Origin: Thalassomonas actiniarum
Lineage (GTDB): Bacteria > Pseudomonadota > Gammaproteobacteria > Enterobacterales > Alteromonadaceae
Direction of reading: 5' to 3'
DNA: 64,000 nt
Assembly (NCBI RefSeq): GCF_000948975.2
Contig: NZ_CP059735.1
Location: 4,092,001 to 4,156,000 of the forward strand
Shown: positions 53,667 through 61,723 of the stretch, piece by piece
Layout of the letters: each line of letters starts with the position of its first letter
How positions within the stretch are numbered: the first letter of the stretch is position 1
Made by a program: the position numbers and the translations under genes
Notes under the pieces: generated by a model
The model's input: the letters and a program-made list of their open reading frames with translations, nothing else
What the model was told of the DNA's origin: nothing
The model's database searches: none

Positions 53667-54464
53667 ATGCAACGATTCACACATTTCGCTTTATTAACCT
53701 TAATCACATTAAGCAGCAGCTTTGCCCAAGCCGATGGCTTAACCGATTTGAAAAGTGCCTTGGCTCGCCTGCAGGGCACCGGCCATTTAAGCGGTGAACT
53801 CGAAGCCGTTACCGAGCGCACCCGGGGTGAAGATGAAGATAAGAAAATTACCAAAGGCCAGGTGAAAGTTTGGCTTGAAGACGATAGCCAGGGCTTGCAG
53901 GTACTCTATAGCAAAGAAGTATTGTCCTTGATGGAAACAGAGGCCAGGTTAAAAGCCGAAGACGAAGACGCGCAAACACAAACCCTCAATGCCATTGACG
54001 GCATTAATGCCACCGACCTGCATGCCATGCTTTCAGCCTCTTCGTCATTATTGCGTAATATCGACCAGGCCAGTTTTATTGACGAAACAGCCGTTGAGGA
54101 AGACGGCCAGGCTTTACGCCTGTTGCGTTTTAACCTGCCGATGGAGTTTTTTCTCAAGGACAAAGAAATTCGCGGTTATGTGAAAAAATTTGCCGCGACA
54201 TACAATATCTGGATAGACAACAAGGGATACCCGACAAAAAGCCGGGTAGAATTTAATGGTAAAGGACGCGCCTATATTTTCTTTAAAATCACCGCCTCGG
54301 GCTCACGGCAAACCCAATATCAGGTCGTGGATGACCGTCTGGTGATAGTGCGCAGTGAAGAGCAAAACGAAAATACCAGTACCTTTGGTTACTTTTCCCG
54401 TACCGGTGTAAATACCTTAAAAATTCACGCCGAAGAAACCAAAAACACACTTGCCGGCAACTAA
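53667..54464 (+). CDS. Secreted hypothetical protein
   Basis: A 265-aa protein with a signal peptide (MQRFTHFALLTLITLSSSFAQA). The mature part begins with a helical segment ('GLTDLKSALARLQGTGHLSG'), continues beta-rich, and ends with 'GYFSRTGVNTLKIHAEETKN'. Acidic stretches (GEDEDKKITK, AEDEDAQTQ) lie in the middle. It has the look of a LolA/LolB-like or outer-membrane-attached beta-barrel shape, but I do not recognise the family. AGGA lies 9 bases upstream of the ATG, and a terminator follows. Confidence 0.65.
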   Translation: MQRFTHFALLTLITLSSSFAQADGLTDLKSALARLQGTGHLSGELEAVTERTRGEDEDKKITKGQVKVWLEDDSQGLQVLYSKEVLSLMETEARLKAEDEDAQTQTLNAIDGINATDLHAMLSASSSLLRNIDQASFIDETAVEEDGQALRLLRFNLPMEFFLKDKEIRGYVKKFAATYNIWIDNKGYPTKSRVEFNGKGRAYIFFKITASGSRQTQYQVVDDRLVIVRSEEQNENTSTFGYFSRTGVNTLKIHAEETKNTLAGN

Positions 54465-54481
54465 CTTCGATAACTAAAATC

Positions 54482-54516
54482 GCCAGTCTGGTTTTCAATG
54501 CAGGCTGGCAATTTTA
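54482..54516 (+). terminator. Terminator between convergent genes
   Basis: GCCAGTCTG (54482-54490) pairs with CAGGCTGGC (54501-54509) with one mismatch, 10-base loop, then AATTTT. It ends the secreted protein gene. Confidence 0.7.
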
Positions 54517-54517
54517 C

Positions 54518-55582
54518 CTATTCCTGCTCACCCTGTTCAGGTATTTTTAAGCCCATTTTTTTCACCCTTTTGCGCCATAACTGCCTGGCCAGTTTTTGCA
54601 TGTCTTCGTCTTTATCCCCTTCATCGACAATTTCTATGCCCAAAATAGTTTCCATTAAATCTTCCAGGGTTAATATGCCCTCGACACTGCCATATTCATT
54701 CACCGCCAGCATAATATGGCTTTTGTGACGATTAAACTCGTCAAAAGCCTGCGACAGAGTCATAGTACTTAACAAGGTCGGCATATGGCGGCAATAATCT
54801 TTGATGGGTTTATCGTCATTGCCCCGCAGCTGGGCCAGCAGGATATCGCTTCTGAGCACATAACCGATAACATTGTCCCGCTCATCCTGATAAATCGGGA
54901 TACGGGAAAAGCGCTGGTGACAGCACTTATAATAAAACCCGGCCACATCCAGGCTTTCCGGCAGCGAAAAAAGCACGGTTCTTGGGGTCATGGCATCTTT
55001 AACCCGCAATTTTTTCAACAGCAGAATGTTTTGTACTATCAATGATTCATAAGGAACCAGGTGGCCTTCTTTTTCACTAAGCTCTGCCATCACGGCAAAT
55101 TCCGAGCGGCTAAACCCGGTTAAGGTCGGCTCCGAGGCCAGGCCGGAGGTGATTTTTTCCGACAGTTTGACAAAGGGATATAACAAATAAATCAGCCAGT
55201 GCAGGCTGTGGGCGGTGATCGGCGCCAGCTGTTTCCAGTAGTGGGCCCCCAGGGTTTTCGGAATAATCTCTGAAAAAATCAGGATAAGAAAAGTCAGTAC
55301 CGCAGAAATAATGCCCAGGTAAGCTTCACCAAAAATCTTGGTGGCCTGGGACCCGGCCCCCGCCGCCCCCACGGTATGGGCTATGGTATTTAAGGTTAAA
55401 ATGGCCGCCAGCGGCTTATTTATTTCCCCTTTAAGACGCGCCAGTAGCGGGCCTGAGCTTTTGCCTTCTTGCTCTAAAATAGCAATATGGGCAGAAGTCA
55501 CGCTCAAAATGACGGCTTCGGCGATGGAACATAAAAATGAAAAAATTAACGCAATAGCAATAAAAGTTATTAAAAGCAGCAT
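54518..55582 (-). CDS. CNNM/HlyC-CorC family transmembrane protein
   Basis: A 354-aa protein. The first 190 residues are a DUF21 membrane domain ('EAVILSVTSAHIAILEQEGK', 'LILIFSEIIPKTLGAHYWKQ'). Two CBS domains follow ('RVKDAMTPRTVLFSLPESLD', about 205-260, and 'MTLSQAFDEFNRHKSHIMLA', about 270-320), with a short charged C-terminus. The C-terminal CorC_HlyC domain of longer relatives is absent. Such proteins take part in Mg2+/Co2+ transport or its control and bind adenosine nucleotides through CBS. It is a single-gene unit. Confidence 0.9.
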   Translation of the reverse strand: MLLLITFIAIALIFSFLCSIAEAVILSVTSAHIAILEQEGKSSGPLLARLKGEINKPLAAILTLNTIAHTVGAAGAGSQATKIFGEAYLGIISAVLTFLILIFSEIIPKTLGAHYWKQLAPITAHSLHWLIYLLYPFVKLSEKITSGLASEPTLTGFSRSEFAVMAELSEKEGHLVPYESLIVQNILLLKKLRVKDAMTPRTVLFSLPESLDVAGFYYKCCHQRFSRIPIYQDERDNVIGYVLRSDILLAQLRGNDDKPIKDYCRHMPTLLSTMTLSQAFDEFNRHKSHIMLAVNEYGSVEGILTLEDLMETILGIEIVDEGDKDEDMQKLARQLWRKRVKKMGLKIPEQGEQE

Positions 55583-55834
55583 TCTTATTAATTATCTGGA
55601 GTCATTAATAATTAATTCTATCATAAACTTGCACCCTTAGGTGCCTCTGCGGCATATTCCTGTGTTTACTGCATTAACATGCGTGCGAACCATTGCCCAC
55701 CGGGCTTCAAATCTTGCCTGTTGGCATATACCAGGGACAAGTTTATATCCCCCCGGCCTTGTCCTGGATGCCATATATTGCTGCAATAACAAGCAATGGC
55801 TCCAGGAACTGATCCGGCAGGGTATAAGAGAAAA

Positions 55835-56611
55835 TTAATCAGGGAAAAAGTGTGCTTTTAATTGTCCGTATTCTTCGGTTTTAATAACTTTATTTAAGGC
55901 CTGTTGAAATTTAACAATCAAGCCGGGGTCAATGGCCAAACTAAAAGCAAAACAGATCGGCAGGCTTTTTAAAACATAAACAACTTCGTAATCATCTTTG
56001 TCATACCCCAATTGCGTGATCATCATAGACGAGCTTTGTTGTGCATGAGCAAGTAGCTGAATACGCCCTTTATTGAGTAAGCTCAGGTTGGCAGCTAATG
56101 AGACATTCCTGACCACATTGGTTTTTTCTCCCCCTTGAATCGCGATCAGATCTTCTTCCGTTGACCCTTCCCGGATAGTACCGATCACATACTGCTTTAA
56201 TTCGCCGCTATCTTTAATGGTTATCTTACTGGACTTTAAAGCAATAAGGGCGCCACTGTGGCTGGGTACTATAGGGCATGCCCATTGAAACTTATCCAAC
56301 CGGGATGTTTTTTGCGCCATGGCAAACAACACCCGGTTGCCCTGATGTTCAATGTCATGATAAGCACGGGCCCAGGGCAGCACATCAATTTTCTGATGGA
56401 CAACCCCCAGCTCGTCCCATACCTTACGTAACATTTCCACAGAAAGGCCGGTTAACCTGTCCTGCTCGATATAGTTATAAGGGGGATATACTTCCGTGGT
56501 GTAATATAAGCTTTCAAAAGAATCGGCAAAACAAGGCAGGCCAAAGCTACTAAGCATCCCTAAAAAAGCGCACAAACAACGAATAGGTATTCCTTTAGAT
56601 ATTATTAGCAA
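55835..56611 (-). CDS. Periplasmic solute-binding-like protein (SBP_bac_3 type)
   Basis: A 258-aa protein with a signal peptide (cleavage near CFA/DSF) and a family 3 binding fold: 'YYTTEVYPPYNYIEQDRLTG', 'EMLRKVWDELG', 'YVIGTIREGSTEEDLI' and a C-terminal 'FQQALNKVIKTEEYGQLKAH'. The open frame begins at TTG; inner in-frame TTG/ATG codons are possible, so the start is uncertain by up to 18 residues. No transporter genes are linked. It is the third orphan protein of this type in the window. Confidence 0.75.
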   Translation of the reverse strand: MLIISKGIPIRCLCAFLGMLSSFGLPCFADSFESLYYTTEVYPPYNYIEQDRLTGLSVEMLRKVWDELGVVHQKIDVLPWARAYHDIEHQGNRVLFAMAQKTSRLDKFQWACPIVPSHSGALIALKSSKITIKDSGELKQYVIGTIREGSTEEDLIAIQGGEKTNVVRNVSLAANLSLLNKGRIQLLAHAQQSSSMMITQLGYDKDDYEVVYVLKSLPICFAFSLAIDPGLIVKFQQALNKVIKTEEYGQLKAHFFPD

Positions 56612-56734
56612 TAAGAAAATTATAGCTAATATCGTCCATTATCCAGAAAGCCGCATTTGTGCTGAAAACTTTATATGTAAATCTTAGCTGCTCCAGGCTT
56701 AGGCTCAGACAAACGCTTGTCGCGCATTAAAAGC

Positions 56735-57244
56735 CTAGACCTTACGGCTTGCCAGCAACAGGGCATTTTCCAGCTTGGCGTCAAAACAGGCAAAAATCAC
56801 TTTTTTAATGCTGCTCTGTGATTGCAGAAATTTTTGTACTTCACCATAGGCTATTTCACACGCTCTTGGGATAGGAAAGCGATAAGCACCGCAGCTAATC
56901 GCCGGAAAAGCAATACTGGTAAGTTGGTGCTCGGCGGCAATCCGCAGAGATTCGCGGTAACAGGAAGCCAGTAACTGCTCCTCGTTTTTAGCGCCGCCGT
57001 ACCACACGGGCCCTACGGCATGAATAATAAATTTAGCCGGTAAATGATACCCTGGGGTGATTTTCGCAAAACCAGTATCGCAACCACCCAAAGTGCGGCA
57101 CTGTGCCAGCAAGTCTTTGCCGGCAGCCCGGTGAATCGCGCCATCAACGCCACCGCCGCCGCACAGGGAGCCATTGGCGGCATTAACAATGGCATCAACC
57201 TCAAGGGTGGTGATATCTGCCTGCAGAATTTCTATTTTATTCAT
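56735..57244 (-). CDS. Macro-domain protein (O-acetyl-ADP-ribose deacetylase type)
   Basis: A 169-aa single-domain protein. 'DAIVNAANGSLCGGGGVDGA' starting near residue 17 carries the ADP-ribose-binding loop GGGGVDGAIH; 'IIHAVGPVWYGG' and 'SIAFPAISCGAYRFP' are the next two conserved blocks. It is like the MacroD/YmdB group, which hydrolyses O-acetyl-ADP-ribose and removes ADP-ribose from proteins. It lies 64 bp after a DUF2999 gene in the same direction, probably on one transcript. It could in principle counter ADP-ribosylating or NAD-cleaving effectors, but no link to those in this window can be shown. Confidence 0.93.
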   Translation of the reverse strand: MNKIEILQADITTLEVDAIVNAANGSLCGGGGVDGAIHRAAGKDLLAQCRTLGGCDTGFAKITPGYHLPAKFIIHAVGPVWYGGAKNEEQLLASCYRESLRIAAEHQLTSIAFPAISCGAYRFPIPRACEIAYGEVQKFLQSQSSIKKVIFACFDAKLENALLLASRKV

Positions 57245-57308
57245 GATTTTATCCGGCTATACCCGCGACTTTGCTTTCATTATAAACATAGAAACCTGAG
57301 TCAGGAGC

Positions 57309-57566
57309 TTATTGCCCTTGCTTTAATTTCTCTTTCGCCTGCTCAACTTTGCTAAAGTCCAGGCCTAACTCTTCAACCGCTTCCTTGATCACATCAGGAT
57401 TGGTCATTACCAGGCCCATGATCGCCTGTAATTTTTCCGGCGGGATACCCAACTGTTGGATCACGCCCATAGCCATCATAGGATTTTCTGTTAAGGTTTT
57501 AAAAAGCTCGCTGATTTTCTCATCGCTGATATTGTGTTCTTTTAAAATCTCAATGATTGGATTCAT
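57309..57566 (-). CDS. DUF2999 family protein
   Basis: An 85-aa helical protein beginning MNPIIEILKEHNISDEKISE and containing 'MAMGVIQQLGIPPEKLQAIM', then 'AVEELGLDFSKVEQAKEKLK'. This matches the DUF2999 family of Vibrio, Shewanella and Colwellia, whose function is unknown. It is first in a probable unit with the macro-domain gene. The pattern 'I.QLGI...KL..IM..V...P..I..A' repeats twice and could be two equivalent helical hairpins. Confidence 0.9.
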   Translation of the reverse strand: MNPIIEILKEHNISDEKISELFKTLTENPMMAMGVIQQLGIPPEKLQAIMGLVMTNPDVIKEAVEELGLDFSKVEQAKEKLKQGQ

Positions 57567-57828
57567 ATTATTTTCCGTTTAATGCTAGTGTTCTGTCTTA
57601 ACTGGGAATATTAAATAACGTGGTGATAAAGCACAATTCTTTCCGGGTAAATAACAACATTTACCTGCATTTTCTGCCGCATTTCATACTGAACAGGCTT
57701 ACACTCCCCAAAAGCAACAAGCAAAGCTGGCAGGAACAAACATAGAAACAGACAGAATATCTGCAATATCACACTTGAAATCAGGCCCCCCCGCCCATAA
57801 CAATGGTTTATCACCATGGGGAATATTA

Positions 57829-58212
57829 ATGCCGATAAAAAATAAAAGCTTAATACTGTGTTTATTATTCATTTCGATATTTTCCCTAAATACCGTTTTT
57901 GGTATAAACCCGGACGAAGCTCATCCGAAAAAGGCGCTTGAAAAAACGCCTGCGGCATCTCAGCCTTATGATGTTCCAAATCTTGTCCAAGGTGAAGAGC
58001 CCGAGCCCTCTGCTGCTTTTATCACTTCCCTGTATATCCAGCTCATTTTTAATAACTCCACGGCTATTTTTCTCAGCTATCAAACCCGGGTACTGGTGGC
58101 GCTAAAAACACAAAAACAACTCACTTTTTCGATCACGCCTTTGCTCGCAAAGCATTTTATCAATTTTAAGACACAGCTATTTCACCAAGACCGTCCCGCG
58201 TCTTTCAGTTAA
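57829..58212 (+). CDS. Small secreted or membrane hypothetical protein
   Basis: A 127-aa protein starting MPIKNKSLILCLLFISIFSL at ATG 57829, with GGGGA upstream; the frame opens earlier at 57775 without a ribosome site. The N-terminus is a signal or anchor (to about residue 25). A Pro/Glu-rich stretch ('KTPAASQPYDVPNLVQGEEP') and a hydrophobic segment ('SLYIQLIFNNSTAIFLSYQT') follow. I do not recognise it. Together with the two ORFs downstream it makes a row of small envelope proteins on this strand. Confidence 0.5.
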   Translation: MPIKNKSLILCLLFISIFSLNTVFGINPDEAHPKKALEKTPAASQPYDVPNLVQGEEPEPSAAFITSLYIQLIFNNSTAIFLSYQTRVLVALKTQKQLTFSITPLLAKHFINFKTQLFHQDRPASFS

Positions 58213-58373
58213 TCACTTTTCAATAGCCCAATAATCAGCAACTAAATAAGCTCTTTTTTATAATCGGGCTTTGTTGGTAACGGCTTATTTACCTTTACTT
58301 ATTGATGCCCTTTTTAACCGGGCAGACTAAATGCGCGCTCAATTTATGCGCGAAGAGAATTTAAGAGATTAAC

Positions 58374-58634
58374 ATGAAGAAAATTGTATTACTTATTACC
58401 TTAACAACCGCCTTTGTTATCAGCATATTGCCTGTCTCCTTAGACTTTTCATTAGCCTTTTCATTGAACTTTTCACTAGGCTTTTCATTCGACAAGCTTT
58501 TCGACCTTATTTTACAGGTATTACAACCGAATGAAGCGTTTCAGGTACAAGGAGTGCCTGCTCCTGCAGATTATGCTGAAAGTGGCTTACCATTGCAGCA
58601 TATAAAGCCAGAAAACGGGGGGAATTTATTATGA
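58374..58634 (+). CDS. Small secreted hypothetical protein
   Basis: An 86-aa protein with a signal-like N-terminus (MKKIVLLITLTTAFVISILP) and a repetitive Phe/Leu/Ser stretch ('SLDFSLAFSLNFSLGFSFDK') where F-S-L-x-F recurs. The C-terminus is polar and Pro-rich. It overlaps the next ORF by 4 bases (ATGA), so the two are coupled. Family unknown. Confidence 0.55.
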   Translation: MKKIVLLITLTTAFVISILPVSLDFSLAFSLNFSLGFSFDKLFDLILQVLQPNEAFQVQGVPAPADYAESGLPLQHIKPENGGNLL

Positions 58635-58852
58635 CAGTTATCGCCATATACCTGATATTCCTGGTGTTTACCTTAATAGCGATCAAACTAATACAGTGGG
58701 CCAGGAAGCAAAGTCGCGCCGCATATGCTTTTGGCGCGGTCACGCAAATGTTTTTACCAGATCCTTATGTGCAAAGAACAATAGCCGTTGTTCAGGAAAA
58801 CAAGGCACCGGTAAAAAAACAAAAAGAGCATGATGGAGAACTCAAAGATTAA
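58631..58852 (+). CDS. Single-pass small membrane protein
   Basis: A 73-aa protein with one helix (MTVIAIYLIFLVFTLIAIKL) and a cytoplasmic tail ('AVTQMFLPDPYVQRTIAVVQ') ending in a Lys/Glu-rich segment. 'FLPDPYVQ' is a distinctive motif that may be a binding epitope. Its start overlaps the stop of the preceding small ORF. Family not recognised. Confidence 0.6.
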   Translation: MTVIAIYLIFLVFTLIAIKLIQWARKQSRAAYAFGAVTQMFLPDPYVQRTIAVVQENKAPVKKQKEHDGELKD

Positions 58853-58872
58853 CAGTTACTTAAACTGATATT

Positions 58873-58911
58873 TTGTCATTGCCTGGTTAGGGAAAGATCA
58901 GGCAATGACAA
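58873..58911. repeat. Perfect 13-bp inverted repeat (terminator-like)
   Basis: TTGTCATTGCCTG (58873-58885) and CAGGCAATGACAA (58899-58911) pair perfectly around a 13-base loop between convergent genes. No clean T-run follows on either strand, so it may work as a bidirectional transcription stop or mRNA-stabilising hairpin. Confidence 0.65.
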
Positions 58912-58965
58912 TTGAGATTATATTTCCTAAGCGAAACTTAGCCTTACATCCTATTTTAGTGAATA

Positions 58966-59748
58966 TTATTCGACGCTTTCTTCATCCCTGATAGTCAGCA
59001 CTTCAAATCCCGTCTCTGTTACTAAAATGGTATGCTCCCATTGCGCCGAGAGCTTTTTGTCTTTGGTCACTACAGTCCAGCCGTCTTTTTTGGTTTTCAC
59101 CTTGGCTTTACCCTGGTTTATCATCGGCTCTATGGTAAAAGTCATGCCCGCCTGTAAAGTCAATCCGGTATTTTTCAGCCCATAATGCAAGACTTGGGGC
59201 GCTTCATGCATTTCCCGGCCGATACCATGGCCGCAATATTCTCGCACCACGGAATAACCGGCCGCTTCTGCGTGTTCTTGTATGGCATAGCCGATATCAC
59301 CGAGCCGGGCACCGGGCTTGACTTGCTTAATCCCCTGCCACATCGCCTGGTAGGTGGTTTTACTGAGTTTTCTTGCCTCGACACTGGCATCGGCTAACAA
59401 ATACATTTTGCTGGAATCGGCGATAAAGCCATTTTTTTCCAGGGTGATATCAACATTGACGATATCCGTACTTTTCAAAATCCGGCTTTCACTGGGAACA
59501 CCGTGACAAACGACTTCATTGACCGAGGTATTAAGGCTGTATTGATAGCCATACTGGCCTTTGCTGGCAGGCCTGGCATTTAAGGTATTGACGATAAAGT
59601 CTTCCACCCGGCTGTCGATTGCCATGGTGGTGATCCCCGGGGTAATAAAATCATCGAGCATGGCAAAGACCTTTGCCAGCAAACGCCCGGACTGCCTCAT
59701 CAGTTCAATTTCTGACGGGGATTTTACTTTTACCTGCGGCCTATTCAT
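58966..59748 (-). CDS. map: Type I methionine aminopeptidase
   Basis: About 260 aa. The metal-binding set is complete: two Asp in 'VNVDITLEKNGFIADSSKMY', His in YCGHGIGREMHE, and the two Glu in 'TFTIEPMI' and 'WEHTILVT'. It removes N-terminal Met from nascent proteins. ATG 59748 gives the usual MNRPQVKVKSPSEIELMR start; ATG 59772 adds eight residues without a ribosome site. It overlaps the ParD-like gene by 8 bases, so both are co-translated. This second-copy type is not beside rpsB, so the genome may hold another map. The substrate pocket appears normal. Confidence 0.93.
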   Translation of the reverse strand: MNRPQVKVKSPSEIELMRQSGRLLAKVFAMLDDFITPGITTMAIDSRVEDFIVNTLNARPASKGQYGYQYSLNTSVNEVVCHGVPSESRILKSTDIVNVDITLEKNGFIADSSKMYLLADASVEARKLSKTTYQAMWQGIKQVKPGARLGDIGYAIQEHAEAAGYSVVREYCGHGIGREMHEAPQVLHYGLKNTGLTLQAGMTFTIEPMINQGKAKVKTKKDGWTVVTKDKKLSAQWEHTILVTETGFEVLTIRDEESVE

Positions 59749-59947
59749 TAACCAGGCCTGCCAAGGAAACATTTTCTTTTAACAATTGCTGACGGATCAA
59801 CTCATTAAAGCTCAGGGTCGGATTAAGCTCTGCCAGCATACCCATTTTGATCCAGAACTCCGCCTGGGCATTAATCGACCTCGACATAACCTGGCTGGAT
59901 TTTCTGATCTCTTCATGCAAGTCATCAGAAATTTTCACTATACCCAA
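59741..59947 (-). CDS. ParD-like antitoxin-domain protein
   Basis: A 68-aa protein beginning MGIVKISDDLHEEIRKSSQV and continuing 'MSRSINAQAEFWIKMGMLAE', the ParD_like family layout with a ribbon-helix-helix fold. The start is TTG with GGAG 8 bases upstream; no ATG exists nearby and MGIVKIS is the family's usual start. It is coupled to a methionine aminopeptidase gene, not to a ParE toxin, an arrangement I recall from other gammaproteobacteria. It may repress the pair; a toxin role for the partner is not implied. Confidence 0.82.
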   Translation of the reverse strand: MGIVKISDDLHEEIRKSSQVMSRSINAQAEFWIKMGMLAELNPTLSFNELIRQQLLKENVSLAGLVNE

Positions 59948-60094
59948 ATGATATACTCCATTATTAATTATTATGATTTATATATAAAACGCATACAAAG
60001 TATATACAGCTAATATCACAATAACAAGCAGCGGTAAAAATGCCCTAACCCACAGAGCATTTTTACCTATTAAATTATCCCTTTAAATATCGGT

Positions 60095-61636
60095 TTATAG
60101 TGAATAACCGGAGTAGTTTATTCCTGACAAATGCGCCATTTCCCGGTGCCAGGTGGCCAGATCGTCCTGATTAAAGTCGCTTAAACTATGATGGCCGCAG
60201 GCGCGGGCCATGACCTGCATCAGCTCGGTTGAAGCGCTAAAGAAATTATTTAATTTCTTCGCCGCTTCATCGGTATTCAAGCGTTTACGCAACTCTTCCT
60301 TCTGGGTGGCTATACCCGAAGGACAGTTATTGGTATTACACATTCGAGCAGCTACACAGCCAATTGCCTGCATGGCGCTGTTAGACACGGCAACACCGTC
60401 GGCCCCCAATGCCAGCGCTTTGACAAAGTCCATCGGGGTGCGTAAACCGCCGGTGATGATTAACGTGACTTTACTCCCTTGCTGATCCAGATAGCGACGC
60501 GCCCGTGCCAAAGCAGGTATGGTAGGTACGCTGATATTGTCCCTAAAGATCTCCGGTGCAGCGCCGGTACCGCCGCCGCGGCCATCAAGAATAATATAAT
60601 CGGCGCCGGCATCCAGGGCGAACTGGATATCCTGCTCGATGTGGTTGGCGCTTAATTTAAAACCTATGGGAATACCGCCGGTCACTTCCCGAACCCGGTC
60701 ACCAAACTGTTTAAAATCCTCCACCGTTTTAAGATCGGTAAAAGTCGGCGGTGAAATCGCTTCAGTGCCAGCCTCTATTCCCCGCACCTGGGCGATTTTG
60801 CCGATGTTTTTCTTACCGGGCAAATGTCCCCCGGTACCGGTTTTAGCCCCCTGCCCGCCTTTAAAATGAAAGGCCTGCACCCCCTTAAGCAGCTCTTCTT
60901 TAAAGCCGAATTTAGCGCTGGCCAGTTCATAAAAATAACGGGAATTGGCTTGCTGCTCTTCCGGCAACATGCCCCCTTCCCCCGAGCAAATACCGGTACC
61001 TGCCAACTCGGCGCCTTTTGCCAGAGAAACCTTGGCTTCCTCCGATAAAGCGCCAAAACTCATATCGGAAACAAATAGTGGAATATCCAATGTCAGCGGC
61101 TTTTTAGCACTGGGACCGATCACCAGCTTAGTATCAACGGCCTGGTCTTCCAGCAAAGGTTTTCTTGCCATCTGGGCCACCATGATCTGAATATCATCCC
61201 AGTGAGGCAAGAGATGGCGCGGTACCCCCATAGAAGTCATATGGCCATGATGCCCTACTTTGCTCAGACCATGTTTGGCCAGCTCGTGGATATAGGCCAC
61301 AGTCGGCTCTTCCGGGGTCGGCTCGCCCACGGGCATTTGGCTTCCCTCGGCAGGCTGAATTTGCACACCCGGGCCTTCTTTGCCCACCTGCTCTGAAGTG
61401 AACTTTTTATGGGTGCCGTCACAAAAAGGAGCATTTTGGGTGTGCTTGCAGGCGCATAAATACGCCATGCCATCATCGTCAGCCTGGAAGGCTTTAGGTT
61501 TAAAACTGCTGCCTTTATGGGAGCCGTCACAAAACGGCTGGCTGGCGGATTTGCCGCAGGTACAAAAATAGTAGTCTTCGCCTTTTTTTAACTCTACCCC
61601 TTTGGGTTTGTTATCGGCGATCACGGGATTAGTCAT
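60095..61636 (-). CDS. FMN-binding glutamate-synthase-like protein with two CDGSH iron-sulfur domains
   Basis: A 513-aa fusion. Two N-terminal CDGSH units carry C25/C27/C36/H40 and C61/C63/C72/H76, each expected to hold a [2Fe-2S] cluster. The rest is the glutamate synthase FMN domain: 'SDMSFGALSEEAKVSLAKGA', 'GTGICSGEGGMLPEEQ', 'GAKTGTGGHLPGKKNIGKIA' and 'DGRGGGTGAAPEIFRDNI'. The N-terminal amidotransferase of GltB is missing. The reaction is unknown; it may pass electrons between the clusters and FMN for a redox step on an amino acid. AGGAA lies before the ATG. Single-gene unit. Confidence 0.92.
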   Translation of the reverse strand: MTNPVIADNKPKGVELKKGEDYYFCTCGKSASQPFCDGSHKGSSFKPKAFQADDDGMAYLCACKHTQNAPFCDGTHKKFTSEQVGKEGPGVQIQPAEGSQMPVGEPTPEEPTVAYIHELAKHGLSKVGHHGHMTSMGVPRHLLPHWDDIQIMVAQMARKPLLEDQAVDTKLVIGPSAKKPLTLDIPLFVSDMSFGALSEEAKVSLAKGAELAGTGICSGEGGMLPEEQQANSRYFYELASAKFGFKEELLKGVQAFHFKGGQGAKTGTGGHLPGKKNIGKIAQVRGIEAGTEAISPPTFTDLKTVEDFKQFGDRVREVTGGIPIGFKLSANHIEQDIQFALDAGADYIILDGRGGGTGAAPEIFRDNISVPTIPALARARRYLDQQGSKVTLIITGGLRTPMDFVKALALGADGVAVSNSAMQAIGCVAARMCNTNNCPSGIATQKEELRKRLNTDEAAKKLNNFFSASTELMQVMARACGHHSLSDFNQDDLATWHREMAHLSGINYSGYSL

Positions 61637-61723
61637 AATATTTTCCTGTTTATAATAGTTATTAATGCTTGGTTTTTAGTCTAGTTCAACTCGCCCATTC
61701 CATTGTAAAAGCAGGACCAGCCC

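Noticed and set aside
55641-55838. 65-codon open frame on the plus strand between the CNNM and binding-protein genes
   Set aside because: No ribosome site, composition not protein-like, and it overlaps the end of the convergent binding-protein gene.
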